A DNA stretch of 10,862 nucleotides from positions 1 through 10,862 of the forward strand of contig CADBTO010000151.1 in NCBI GenBank assembly GCA_902797565.1, in the 5' to 3' direction. This document shows, piece after piece, positions 1 to 6,527 of the stretch. The stretch is from an uncultured Lachnospiraceae bacterium (lineage in GTDB: Bacteria > Bacillota > Clostridia > Lachnospirales > Lachnospiraceae). The translations under genes were made by a program, and so were the position numbers. Positions within the stretch are counted from its first letter, which is position 1. Each line of letters opens with the position of its first letter. The notes below the pieces were generated by a model. The model saw only the letters and a program-made list of their open reading frames with translations. It ran no database searches and was not told the DNA's origin.

Positions 1-996
1 CCTGCGGCGGATCTTTTCTTTGGGGTAATCCGCAATCCGCTTGTTTTCCAGCGAATCCTGCAGCTGCTGGACACTGCGTATCCGAAGTTCCGGATCCACC
101 GCCATCGCTTCCATGACCGCGCGGTCCACGTTTGACGGAAGCGAAACGCCCAGTTCCGAAGGGTATTTCAGCTCGTCCTGGATCTCCCGCTCCGTTGATT
201 CAACCGGCTTTTCCCCGGTCAGCATCTGGTAAAAGATCGCGCCCACGGAATAGACGTCCGTGTAATATCCGTACTGCGCATTTTCGCGGTACTGCTCCGG
301 CGCGGAATAGCCCACCTTGATGACCTTTTCCGCCGCTTCCCCTTCCGCGCTCTCACTCAGGCGTGCTGCGCCAAAATCAAAAACCTTGATGCTGCCTTCC
401 GTCGTAATGAAGATATTATCCGGGCTGATATCATGGTGGATGATCCCCTTGCTGTGGATCTTCTTGACCGCCTCGATGATCGCGCAGACAAGCCCCTGCG
501 CCTCACCCGGATCCATCTTCCCATGGCTTTCGAGGTAGTCCTTGAGCAGGATGCCCTCGATATATTCCATGATCATATACGCCGTATTGTTCTCTTCAAA
601 AAAGTCGTATACGTTGACGATATCCTTTGCCTTCCCAAACTGCGCCACGCTGCGGGCTTCCATCAAAAACCGCCCCAGCTGCGCCCGGTACTTCTGCGTC
701 TTCTCCCCGGACAAAAGCCCCACGCTGCACTCTCCGGGCGCGCGGTTCACAAGCCCTGCCGGATAAAACTCCTTGACAGCCACCACCACGCCAAGCGCCT
801 GGTCCAGACATTTGTAGATGATGCCAAAGCCGCCCACGCCAATGACCGTCCCCACAATGAAGTGCCCGCCCAGTACCGTACCCGGTTCCAGGTAGTGGGG
901 CTGCTCCGGCGGCGTCCCTTCCTGGTAGCCACAGTGCGGACACACCGATGCACTGCCCTTGACCTGGAAACAATTCATACAAAGCTCGCTTGCCAT
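1..996 (-). CDS. Zinc-ribbon Hanks-type Ser/Thr protein kinase, 3' end cut by the window edge
   Basis: Predicted cytoplasmic protein kinase; 332 codons are visible and the frame is still open at base 1, so the C-terminus is missing. Residues 1-25 form a four-cysteine zinc ribbon (C6, C9, C19, C22, ending CGYQE). The kinase domain follows from about residue 40: glycine loop GVGGFG (53-58), ATP lysine K75 in AVKEF, helix-C glutamate E113, catalytic HHD with D189, N194, DFG at 207-209 and APEQY at 232-236. The catalytic loop is HHDISPDN, so the HRD arginine is His and the usual lysine after D is Ser191. The start at 996 lies 5 bases after the stop of the upstream FHA gene, with GGGGTAGGGAAG just before the ATG. 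It is the second kinase of the operon and resembles the one at 6528-7916. Whether it ends in an FHA, a membrane helix or something else cannot be seen. Kinase identity is firm; substrates are unknown. Confidence 0.93.
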   Translation of the reverse strand, partial: MASELCMNCFQVKGSASVCPHCGYQEGTPPEQPHYLEPGTVLGGHFIVGTVIGVGGFGIIYKCLDQALGVVVAVKEFYPAGLVNRAPGECSVGLLSGEKTQKYRAQLGRFLMEARSVAQFGKAKDIVNVYDFFEENNTAYMIMEYIEGILLKDYLESHGKMDPGEAQGLVCAIIEAVKKIHSKGIIHHDISPDNIFITTEGSIKVFDFGAARLSESAEGEAAEKVIKVGYSAPEQYRENAQYGYYTDVYSVGAIFYQMLTGEKPVESTEREIQDELKYPSELGVSLPSNVDRAVMEAMAVDPELRIRSVQQLQDSLENKRIADYPKEKIRRR

Positions 997-1001
997 CTTC
1001 C

Positions 1002-1919
1002 CTACCCCAACACAAACACATTTTCACTGTTTCCCAGACGGATCTGGCCACCCGGCGGCAGCCATACCTCCCGGTTTTGCGGCAGCCGCTCCGCGCCCCC
1101 GTTGAGGAAACAACCATTTGTCGATTTGTCTATGATCCCGTATTCCTGCCTTGCCGGATCCCAGCGGATCTGGCAATGATACCGGCTGATTGCCTTATCC
1201 CCGTCAAATACCAGATGGTTGTCCTTTCTCCTGCCCAGCCAGACCGGAATCCCGTCATCCAGCGGGATCACCGCATCTTTGTACATACCGCTGATCCCCA
1301 TCAGAAGCCGCTGCGGCTGTCCCTGTGCCTGCGGTCCCTGTGGCTGTGGTACTCCAGTTCCCTGTGCCGCTGCCATTGCTGCCTGGCGCATCCCCTCTTC
1401 CCGGGCTGCCTTCTCCCCTTCTGCCTGCCTCCGGATCCGGGGCGTTGCAAGGAGCGCCAGCACGGAGAAAAGCGCTGCCGCGCCGGATACCCCAAGCGCC
1501 ACATACATCCCCCAGCCAAGCACATATTGCTGCCCGTAGCGCACCGGCGGAGCCAGAAAGGAAATGCCAAACACCGCCACGCCCACTTCCATCAGGAAGA
1601 CCACAAAACAGGTGATACTGCTCAGGATCTGCCGGGGCGATCCCACGATCCCGCCAACCCCCGCAACAAATGCCAATACGACCGGCAGCCCCAGAAGGGC
1701 AACCAGGACGATGCTCTGCTCCATGCTGATGCGTACTGCCGCTTCCGTACCGTGGGGCAATACACCCTCCACCAGATACTGGAAATACGCCAAAGGAGAC
1801 CATTGCAGGGTTCCATAATTCTTCTGCACCCGCATCCCATACGGAAGGAAGAAGGCTGCCAGGTTCACCAGGACAAACAGTCCGGCAAATGCCCGGAAAC
1901 TTTTCGCAAAACGCTCCAT
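1002..1919 (-). CDS. Four-helix membrane protein with C-terminal cytoplasmic FHA domain
   Basis: A 305-residue membrane-bound phosphothreonine reader. Four hydrophobic segments lie at about residues 11-27, 70-93, 98-123 and 131-158. The short N-terminus (MERFAKSFR) and the segment after helix 4 (RIRRQ) are positively charged, which puts both ends in the cytoplasm. A Gln/Pro/Gly/Ala-rich linker (about 165-205) leads to an FHA domain (about 210-303) with a full set of ligand residues: G229-R230, S245 and H248 in SRYH, and N268-G269 in STNG. The membrane part matches no family I recognise. The frame is open up to 2018, but a start there would run about 90 bases into the preceding FHA gene. The ATG at 1919 begins a typical membrane N-terminus 10 bases after the previous stop and follows purine-rich AGGCGGGGAG. 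It probably recruits phosphorylated partners, such as the kinases or the soluble adaptor, to the membrane; this role is inferred. Confidence 0.9.
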   Translation of the reverse strand: MERFAKSFRAFAGLFVLVNLAAFFLPYGMRVQKNYGTLQWSPLAYFQYLVEGVLPHGTEAAVRISMEQSIVLVALLGLPVVLAFVAGVGGIVGSPRQILSSITCFVVFLMEVGVAVFGISFLAPPVRYGQQYVLGWGMYVALGVSGAAALFSVLALLATPRIRRQAEGEKAAREEGMRQAAMAAAQGTGVPQPQGPQAQGQPQRLLMGISGMYKDAVIPLDDGIPVWLGRRKDNHLVFDGDKAISRYHCQIRWDPARQEYGIIDKSTNGCFLNGGAERLPQNREVWLPPGGQIRLGNSENVFVLG

Positions 1920-1929
1920 AACTCCCCGC

Positions 1930-2820
1930 CTACCCCTGCAAGATATTCTTCCAGTCAAAGTCCTTGCTGCAAAGCGGCATAAAGACCAGATTGACATCTC
2001 CCAGGGTAATGATGTCATAAGCCTCCAGCCTCATGGGTGTCAGCACAACCTCGTCATTCTTGTATACCAGGCTGCTTGCCTCCCCCGGCTGGATCAGGTA
2101 AAGATGCTGCTTCGGCTCATACACCACAATCGCATGCTTGTCACGGGACACGCTGTGGTCGTCGGTGAGTGCCACATCCATATTCGCGTTCCTGCCCACG
2201 AAATTCTTCCCTGCCTTCAGCCGGAAATCCGTCCCGACATGGCTTCCGTTCATTGCCACCAGCCAGCCCACACAGGGAGAGCTGACCCGGTTCGAACCGG
2301 CAGCAGGCGTCCGTGACGGACCTGCCGCGTTCGTTGCAAAGAAATCCGTATCAAAGAACGCAACGGTATGGTCGTCGTCATCATCCTCATACGGTGCAGG
2401 CGGTGGAGGCGGGAACCCGTTCATTCCGCCTCCCATCGGAACAGTTCCTCCAACCGGCCCTCCAAAACTGGTTTCGAGCGGTACTGTCCCGCCAAAGCCG
2501 GTTTCAAGCGGCACCGTCCCGCCAAACTGATTGTCCACGGGAATCGTGGGCTGCGTAAAGCCATTGCCCTGCTGTGCCATCCCCATATCCGCCGGGCGCT
2601 GTGCCATCCTCAGATTCGATTCCGCCCCCTGGCCCATAAAGGCCGGCTGAAACGCGCCCGTATCAAACCGCTCTGTTTCCCCGATCATCTCAGACTGGTC
2701 GATTGCCACCGTCTTATCACCTTCATCGCCAGCCCCGCCCCCCGGCCCGCAAAACGGGCAGGTGGCGTTCTTTTCTTTGTCATAAAAGTGCAGGCCGCGC
2801 TCACATCTACATAAATTCAT
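1930..2820 (-). CDS. Soluble zinc-ribbon and FHA-domain adaptor with disordered Thr-rich linker
   Basis: A 296-residue predicted cytoplasmic protein with no signal peptide or membrane helix. The N-terminus (residues 1-25) is a probable zinc-binding knuckle with C4, C6, C21 and C24. Residues 30-180 are a low-complexity Gly/Pro/Gln/Met linker with a poly-Pro run (137-141) and an Asp run (146-150). The linker holds repeated Thr-Val-x-hydrophobic motifs at T37 (TVAI), T102 and T112 (TVPL), T126 (TVPM) and T152 (TVAF). The FHA domain spans about 186-282 with G209-R210 and SRDKH (S225, H229), one residue longer than the usual SxxH; the usual Asn-Gly near position 255 is Asn-Asp. The start is well set: GGAGG lies 7 bases before the ATG, 31 bases after the LRR gene's stop. 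The fold calls are direct readings. An adaptor or kinase-substrate role, as for GarA/OdhI-type FHA proteins with phosphorylated N-terminal tails, is inference. Confidence 0.9.
   Translation of the reverse strand: MNLCRCERGLHFYDKEKNATCPFCGPGGGAGDEGDKTVAIDQSEMIGETERFDTGAFQPAFMGQGAESNLRMAQRPADMGMAQQGNGFTQPTIPVDNQFGGTVPLETGFGGTVPLETSFGGPVGGTVPMGGGMNGFPPPPPAPYEDDDDDHTVAFFDTDFFATNAAGPSRTPAAGSNRVSSPCVGWLVAMNGSHVGTDFRLKAGKNFVGRNANMDVALTDDHSVSRDKHAIVVYEPKQHLYLIQPGEASSLVYKNDEVVLTPMRLEAYDIITLGDVNLVFMPLCSKDFDWKNILQG
2437..2526 (-). repeat. Tandem 10-residue repeats (FGGTVPLET) in the FHA adaptor linker
   Basis: Residues 99-128 of the adaptor read as two near-identical 10-residue units, FGGTVPLETG and FGGTVPLETS, followed by a diverged third, FGGPVGGTVPM. 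The DNA is also repeated with a 30-base period and few changes, which suggests recent duplication. Each unit carries one Thr with a hydrophobic residue at +3, the spacing read by several FHA domains. Confidence 0.85.
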
Positions 2821-2851
2821 GTTACTCCCTCCAGTATCTCCTGTATCTTAT

Positions 2852-5626
2852 TTATATCGTTATCTTGCTGAACTTTCCCTGATAGTTCTTCCCGCCGACT
2901 TCCTTTTTCAGGCACACCTCGATCGTACTGCCCTTCTGCGGAGCCGTAATGTCTGTATACGCATCCTTTCCTTTTTTCTCAATGGTCCTGGATGCCTGTC
3001 CTTTCGCGGTATACCGGATCACATAAATATAGCCTTCCTTCACGCTCCAGCGTACCGTATAAATGTTCCGGTTCCAGGATCCATGGATGCTGATTTTTGG
3101 CGGAAGGATCTTGAAACTGAGTTTTTCAGACTTGGAGCTGCTGAACGCTCCCTTGAACTTCACCGTCACCTTATAACTTCCAACCTGCCGCCTGCCGCCT
3201 GCATAGGAAACACTATAATAGGAAGAAGAAAGCTTTCCCGCACTGGTCTTCACCACCACGGACGGCTTCTTGGCACCCCCGTCATAGGTATATTCCGTCT
3301 TGGACAGCTTGACAGACGTGATCTTCGGCGCCTTGATCTTGTAGTTCGCCTTGACCATCCCGGTATAGTTCCCTTTCCCTTTGACCACCACCGTTGCAGT
3401 TCCCGGCCCCTTGCTGTTCTTATAGGAAACATCGTAATCCCAGGAATAGAGATAATTCCCGCCCAAGGTCACATCCACACCCGGCTCCCTGGCATACCCG
3501 GTATAGGTATAGCTCTTTGCAGAAAGGGACAGTTTTGCCCCGGAAATGGACGCACGCTTGATCTCGAAATACTTCGTCTGTGAGCCGCTGTATGCGCCCT
3601 CACCTGTCACATAAACCATGGCGTAGTCTGTGGCATCCGTATTATTACTGTAGGAAACCGAATAATCACTGCTCGAAAGCACCGTATTGTTCAAAGTCAC
3701 GGTCACACCCGGCTCCTTCGAATATCCATCGTACTTGAAGCTGTCGCTGGATAACGAAACCACGGCATCCTCAAGGTCATAGCTTTTGCTCATGCCAGAT
3801 CCCTGGATCGAAAACGACCCCGTCGCGGTTCCTGTGTAATTCCCTTTGCCCGTGACACTGACGGTCGCCGTCCCGATTTCTGTATTATCAGAATAGGACG
3901 CTGTATAATCCGTCCCGGAAGAAATCACCTTCGAATCAAGCACCACCGTCACCTGTGGTTTCTGCGGCGTCCCGTCATAGGTACAGGGATTCGGCTCCAC
4001 AAGGATCTTGGCACTCGTGATGGACTTGGGATTGATCGTGAAGCTCAGGGACTTCGTTCCGCTGTATTTGCCCTTTCCGGTTACCGTCACCGTAGCATTC
4101 CCTGCGTTCTGATTATTGGAGTAGGAAAGCGTATAATCCGTATCCGCCGTCAGCGTCTTCCCGCCTGCCACGACCTTCACAGCAGGCGTCTTCGCAGTCC
4201 CCGTATATTCAATCTTGGCTGAACTTGTCAGGCTCACCGTGGCAGAAGTAAGGCTTGTCACGGCCGCTTTCTCAATCTTGAATTCCTTGATCATCGATCC
4301 AATGTAGTCCCCATACCCCATGATCAATACCTGTGCCGTCCCAACTTCCGTATTATTGGAATAGGTAACTAGGTAATCCGTCCCCTGTGACAGAGTCCTT
4401 CCGCCCAGCTTCACCGTCACGCCCGGCTCTTTCTTTTTTCCGTCATAGGTATAGCTGGTCTCAGACAGGGTCACCGTCGCAGCGGAAAGATCCTTTTCCT
4501 TTGTAATCGTAAAATTCAGCGTCCGGCTTCCGGTATAATCCCCTTTGCCCGTCACAACCACCGATGCCGTCCCGACTTCCAGATTATCCGAATAGGACAC
4601 GGTATAATCCGTGCCCCGTACCAGTGTCTTCCCATCCAGGGACACCGTCACATCCGGCTCCTTCTTTCTCCCGTCATACACATAGGTATTCTGCGAGAGC
4701 GTGATGGATGCGTTCGAATCCTTTGACAGGGACTTCTGTTCCTGCTGGATTGGCTTCACCCGGAGCAGTTCCTCATTCCCGGATCCAAATTTAATTTTCG
4801 CCCACTGCTCGTCCGTCCCGTTATAAACGACCTGCTCCAGTGATGTACAACCTTCAAACGCATTATTTCCAATCTCCGTCACACCCTCAGGAATTGTCAC
4901 GGACGTAAGCGACGAACACTCAGACAGCACACCATAGGGCAGCTTCGTCAGTCCGCTCGGAAATTCAATGTATCTTAATTTTCTGCAAAGCTGGAACACC
5001 AGGGAATCCATCTTTTGCAGCTTGCTTGGCAGCACCGCCCACTCAAGGGAGTTGCAGCCGGCAAAGGCAGACATTCCGATTGACGTAACATTGTTCGGAA
5101 TTTCAATTTCCTTCAGATCCCTGCAAAACCAGAACGCATCCTCCCCGATCGACGTCAGTGTCCTTGGAAGTGAAATATACTGTACACTGCTCTGCGAAAA
5201 AGCCTCTTTTCCAATGCTGACCACAGGGACTTCACCCGACCCGAAATAATCCGAAACATCAATGGATGTCGCGGAACCAACATACTTGACAATCTCCGCC
5301 CCGGCGCCATCATCCGTATACTGCCAGGACATATAATCATCATCCGCAGAATCGCCGGACGTTGCCGTTCCGTCCTGATTCCAGCCCGAATTTGAAACCG
5401 ATCCTTCCTTTTCTCCGTCCGTCTGCCCGCTGTCAGGCTGCACCCCGGTTCCGTCCCCTGAATCATCCGAATTCCAAACCATCCGGTCATATTCATCCGC
5501 ATACACCTGCAGGCTGCCCGGCAAAGTGCCCTGCCCCAACAGCAGCCCCGCAGACAGCAAGAGGCAGCCCGCCCGCTTTACTGTCCCAAGCCCCGGAAGG
5601 AAAAACCTCCCAAACCTGTTCTTCAT
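2852..5626 (-). CDS. Secreted BspA-like leucine-rich-repeat protein with seven MBG/Ig-like repeats
   Basis: A 924-residue predicted exported protein. The N-terminus is basic (MKNRFGRF), then hydrophobic, with a likely signal peptidase site after VYA (residues 41-43). An acidic Asp/Ser/Gly linker runs to about residue 105. Six LRR_5 units of 22-23 residues (about 135-280) carry the AF...C..L..I.IP pattern. Seven MBG-type units follow (about 303-844), each with Y-[DT]-G, then DY..SY..N and GKG.Y.G. The last about 80 residues look like an Fn3-type beta domain. No LPxTG, SLH or C-terminal membrane segment is present, so it is probably soluble or loosely surface-bound. The frame is open to an ATG at 5644, but AAGGAG at 5635-5640 sits 8 bases before the ATG at 5626, which is preferred. 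BspA-like LRR proteins often bind host or other proteins. Its place between a phosphatase and an FHA gene is unusual. Its ligand is unknown. Confidence 0.92.
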   Translation of the reverse strand: MKNRFGRFFLPGLGTVKRAGCLLLSAGLLLGQGTLPGSLQVYADEYDRMVWNSDDSGDGTGVQPDSGQTDGEKEGSVSNSGWNQDGTATSGDSADDDYMSWQYTDDGAGAEIVKYVGSATSIDVSDYFGSGEVPVVSIGKEAFSQSSVQYISLPRTLTSIGEDAFWFCRDLKEIEIPNNVTSIGMSAFAGCNSLEWAVLPSKLQKMDSLVFQLCRKLRYIEFPSGLTKLPYGVLSECSSLTSVTIPEGVTEIGNNAFEGCTSLEQVVYNGTDEQWAKIKFGSGNEELLRVKPIQQEQKSLSKDSNASITLSQNTYVYDGRKKEPDVTVSLDGKTLVRGTDYTVSYSDNLEVGTASVVVTGKGDYTGSRTLNFTITKEKDLSAATVTLSETSYTYDGKKKEPGVTVKLGGRTLSQGTDYLVTYSNNTEVGTAQVLIMGYGDYIGSMIKEFKIEKAAVTSLTSATVSLTSSAKIEYTGTAKTPAVKVVAGGKTLTADTDYTLSYSNNQNAGNATVTVTGKGKYSGTKSLSFTINPKSITSAKILVEPNPCTYDGTPQKPQVTVVLDSKVISSGTDYTASYSDNTEIGTATVSVTGKGNYTGTATGSFSIQGSGMSKSYDLEDAVVSLSSDSFKYDGYSKEPGVTVTLNNTVLSSSDYSVSYSNNTDATDYAMVYVTGEGAYSGSQTKYFEIKRASISGAKLSLSAKSYTYTGYAREPGVDVTLGGNYLYSWDYDVSYKNSKGPGTATVVVKGKGNYTGMVKANYKIKAPKITSVKLSKTEYTYDGGAKKPSVVVKTSAGKLSSSYYSVSYAGGRRQVGSYKVTVKFKGAFSSSKSEKLSFKILPPKISIHGSWNRNIYTVRWSVKEGYIYVIRYTAKGQASRTIEKKGKDAYTDITAPQKGSTIEVCLKKEVGGKNYQGKFSKITI
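3095..4720 (-). repeat. Seven tandem MBG/Ig-like modules of the LRR protein
   Basis: The encoded modules are marked by the glycine of the Y-[DT]-G motif at residues 319, 396, 476, 552, 634, 710 and 783, which gives periods of 77, 80, 76, 82, 76 and 73 residues. The repeats are clear in protein but well diverged in DNA, so they are old duplications held by selection rather than recent expansion. Such arrays usually act as rigid stalks or binding modules; which applies here is not known. Confidence 0.85.
4787..5224 (-). repeat. Six BspA-type (LRR_5) leucine-rich repeats
   Basis: Six units with landmarks KEAF, EDAF, MSAF, LVF, GVL and NAF are spaced 22, 23, 23, 23 and 23 residues apart. Most carry a conserved Cys three residues after the AF pair and a following I.IP or similar strand. 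The block sits directly after the acidic linker and before the MBG array, and is the most probable ligand-binding part of the protein. Confidence 0.85.
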
Positions 5627-5634
5627 TTGACCAA

Positions 5635-5640
5635 CTCCTT
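5635..5640 (-). promoter_or_regulatory. Ribosome binding site AAGGAG that fixes the LRR-protein start
   Basis: AAGGAG lies 8 bases upstream of the ATG at 5626 but inside the frame that would begin at 5644. No good site precedes 5644. This is the main reason for choosing the shorter protein, which also begins with a normal signal-peptide n-region. Confidence 0.75.
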
Positions 5641-5653
5641 TCATCTTCGCCCG

Positions 5654-6526
5654 CTACCTGCGGCTTGCTCCGACCGCAGTTTTGATATCCTCTTCATAAT
5701 ACCGCACCAACGCCACCGAAGTATTGTCCTGGTTATGCGGGTTCATCCGGGTCGCGGCACCGACAAGCGCCTCCGCTTTCTGCCCCTCCCCCACCGCGTC
5801 ATCCAGAATGATCCGCTGGATCTGCTCGACCGGCAGGGTCTTCGTAAGGCCATCGCTGCAAAGCAGCACCACGTCCCCATACATCAGTTCCACCGGCTCC
5901 CGGCTGATGTCCATCAGCTGGACATTCCCGATCCCCAGGAAACTGATCAGTGCTTCTTTTTTCTTCTGCGCCAGCGCCTCTTCTTCGGTGATCTGGCCCG
6001 CAGCCACCATCGACTGGAGCCGGAGCCAATAATTATGGTCCCGCGTGATCTGCCGCATTTCGTTCCCCCGCAGGATATAGATCCGGCTGTCCCCCACGGA
6101 AGCCCAGTACAGACGCCCGTCCTCCACGATGCATGCCACCATTGTGGTCCCGGATCCCCGTCCGTTTTCCTTTGGGAACTCATGGATCGTCTGGTCGATC
6201 GCAAGAATGGCGCGGTAGAAAAACTCCGGAATGTTCACACTGGGCTGGTGTTCGATCTTGGAAAAACCGTTCTGCAGCATCTCGATCGCTTTGCTGCTGG
6301 CACGCCCGCCATCCGCCATCCCGCCCATGCCATCGCAGACCACAGCCATGATCCGGGTCTTCCTGTTCGCGGCAAGCACTTTTCCCGGCGTGACATAAAC
6401 CGCGTCCTGCTGGTAATCCCGGTTCCCGATCGCAGACATTTCCTGTGTCGCAAGATACGGAACAGTCTGGCGGCGTCCTTCAGCAGGACGATCGGCCTGT
6501 ATCCTCTGAGTTCCAAAGAAAGCCAC
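5654..6526 (-). CDS. PP2C-family Ser/Thr phosphatase (second of the operon)
   Basis: A 290-residue predicted cytoplasmic metal-dependent phosphatase that should reverse the marks made by the operon kinases. PP2C motifs in order: RDYQQD with D41, CDGMGG with D65-G66, GSGTT (124-128), VGDSR (144-148), TRDH (161-164), CSDG with D225, and QDNTS with D267-N268. The metal-binding aspartates are all present. The usual TR.LG stretch reads LISFLG. About 25 extra residues precede the catalytic fold. It starts with GTG at 6526, one base after the stop of the kinase gene. GGAGGTGG at 6533-6540 lies 6 bases before it and overlaps the kinase 3' end, so translation is probably coupled. It pairs directly with the FHA kinase upstream, the common kinase-phosphatase arrangement of Firmicutes (PrkC/PrpC). 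Catalytic identity is firm; substrates are inferred. Confidence 0.95.
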   Translation of the reverse strand: MAFFGTQRIQADRPAEGRRQTVPYLATQEMSAIGNRDYQQDAVYVTPGKVLAANRKTRIMAVVCDGMGGMADGGRASSKAIEMLQNGFSKIEHQPSVNIPEFFYRAILAIDQTIHEFPKENGRGSGTTMVACIVEDGRLYWASVGDSRIYILRGNEMRQITRDHNYWLRLQSMVAAGQITEEEALAQKKKEALISFLGIGNVQLMDISREPVELMYGDVVLLCSDGLTKTLPVEQIQRIILDDAVGEGQKAEALVGAATRMNPHNQDNTSVALVRYYEEDIKTAVGASRR

Positions 6527-6527
6527 G

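Noticed and set aside
433..1982. Long plus-strand open frames opposite the truncated kinase and the four-helix FHA gene
   Set aside because: They are antisense to genes with clear kinase and FHA motifs, have low-quality composition (His, Pro, Arg, Ser), and show no ribosome binding site or domain.
1920..2018. Upstream ATG at 2018 for the four-helix FHA protein
   Set aside because: It would overlap the end of the adaptor gene by about 90 bases, and the extra residues look like an out-of-frame read of that gene. The ATG at 1919 gives a normal membrane-protein N-terminus.
3095..4720. Regular repeat spacing that might suggest a CRISPR or satellite array
   Set aside because: The period is 219-246 bases, stays in frame, and is conserved in protein but not in DNA. 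It is a protein domain array.
5627..5653. Gap between the second PP2C and the LRR gene as a terminator or promoter site
   Set aside because: It is only 27 bases, filled by a ribosome binding site, with no stem-loop and T run and no -35/-10 pair.
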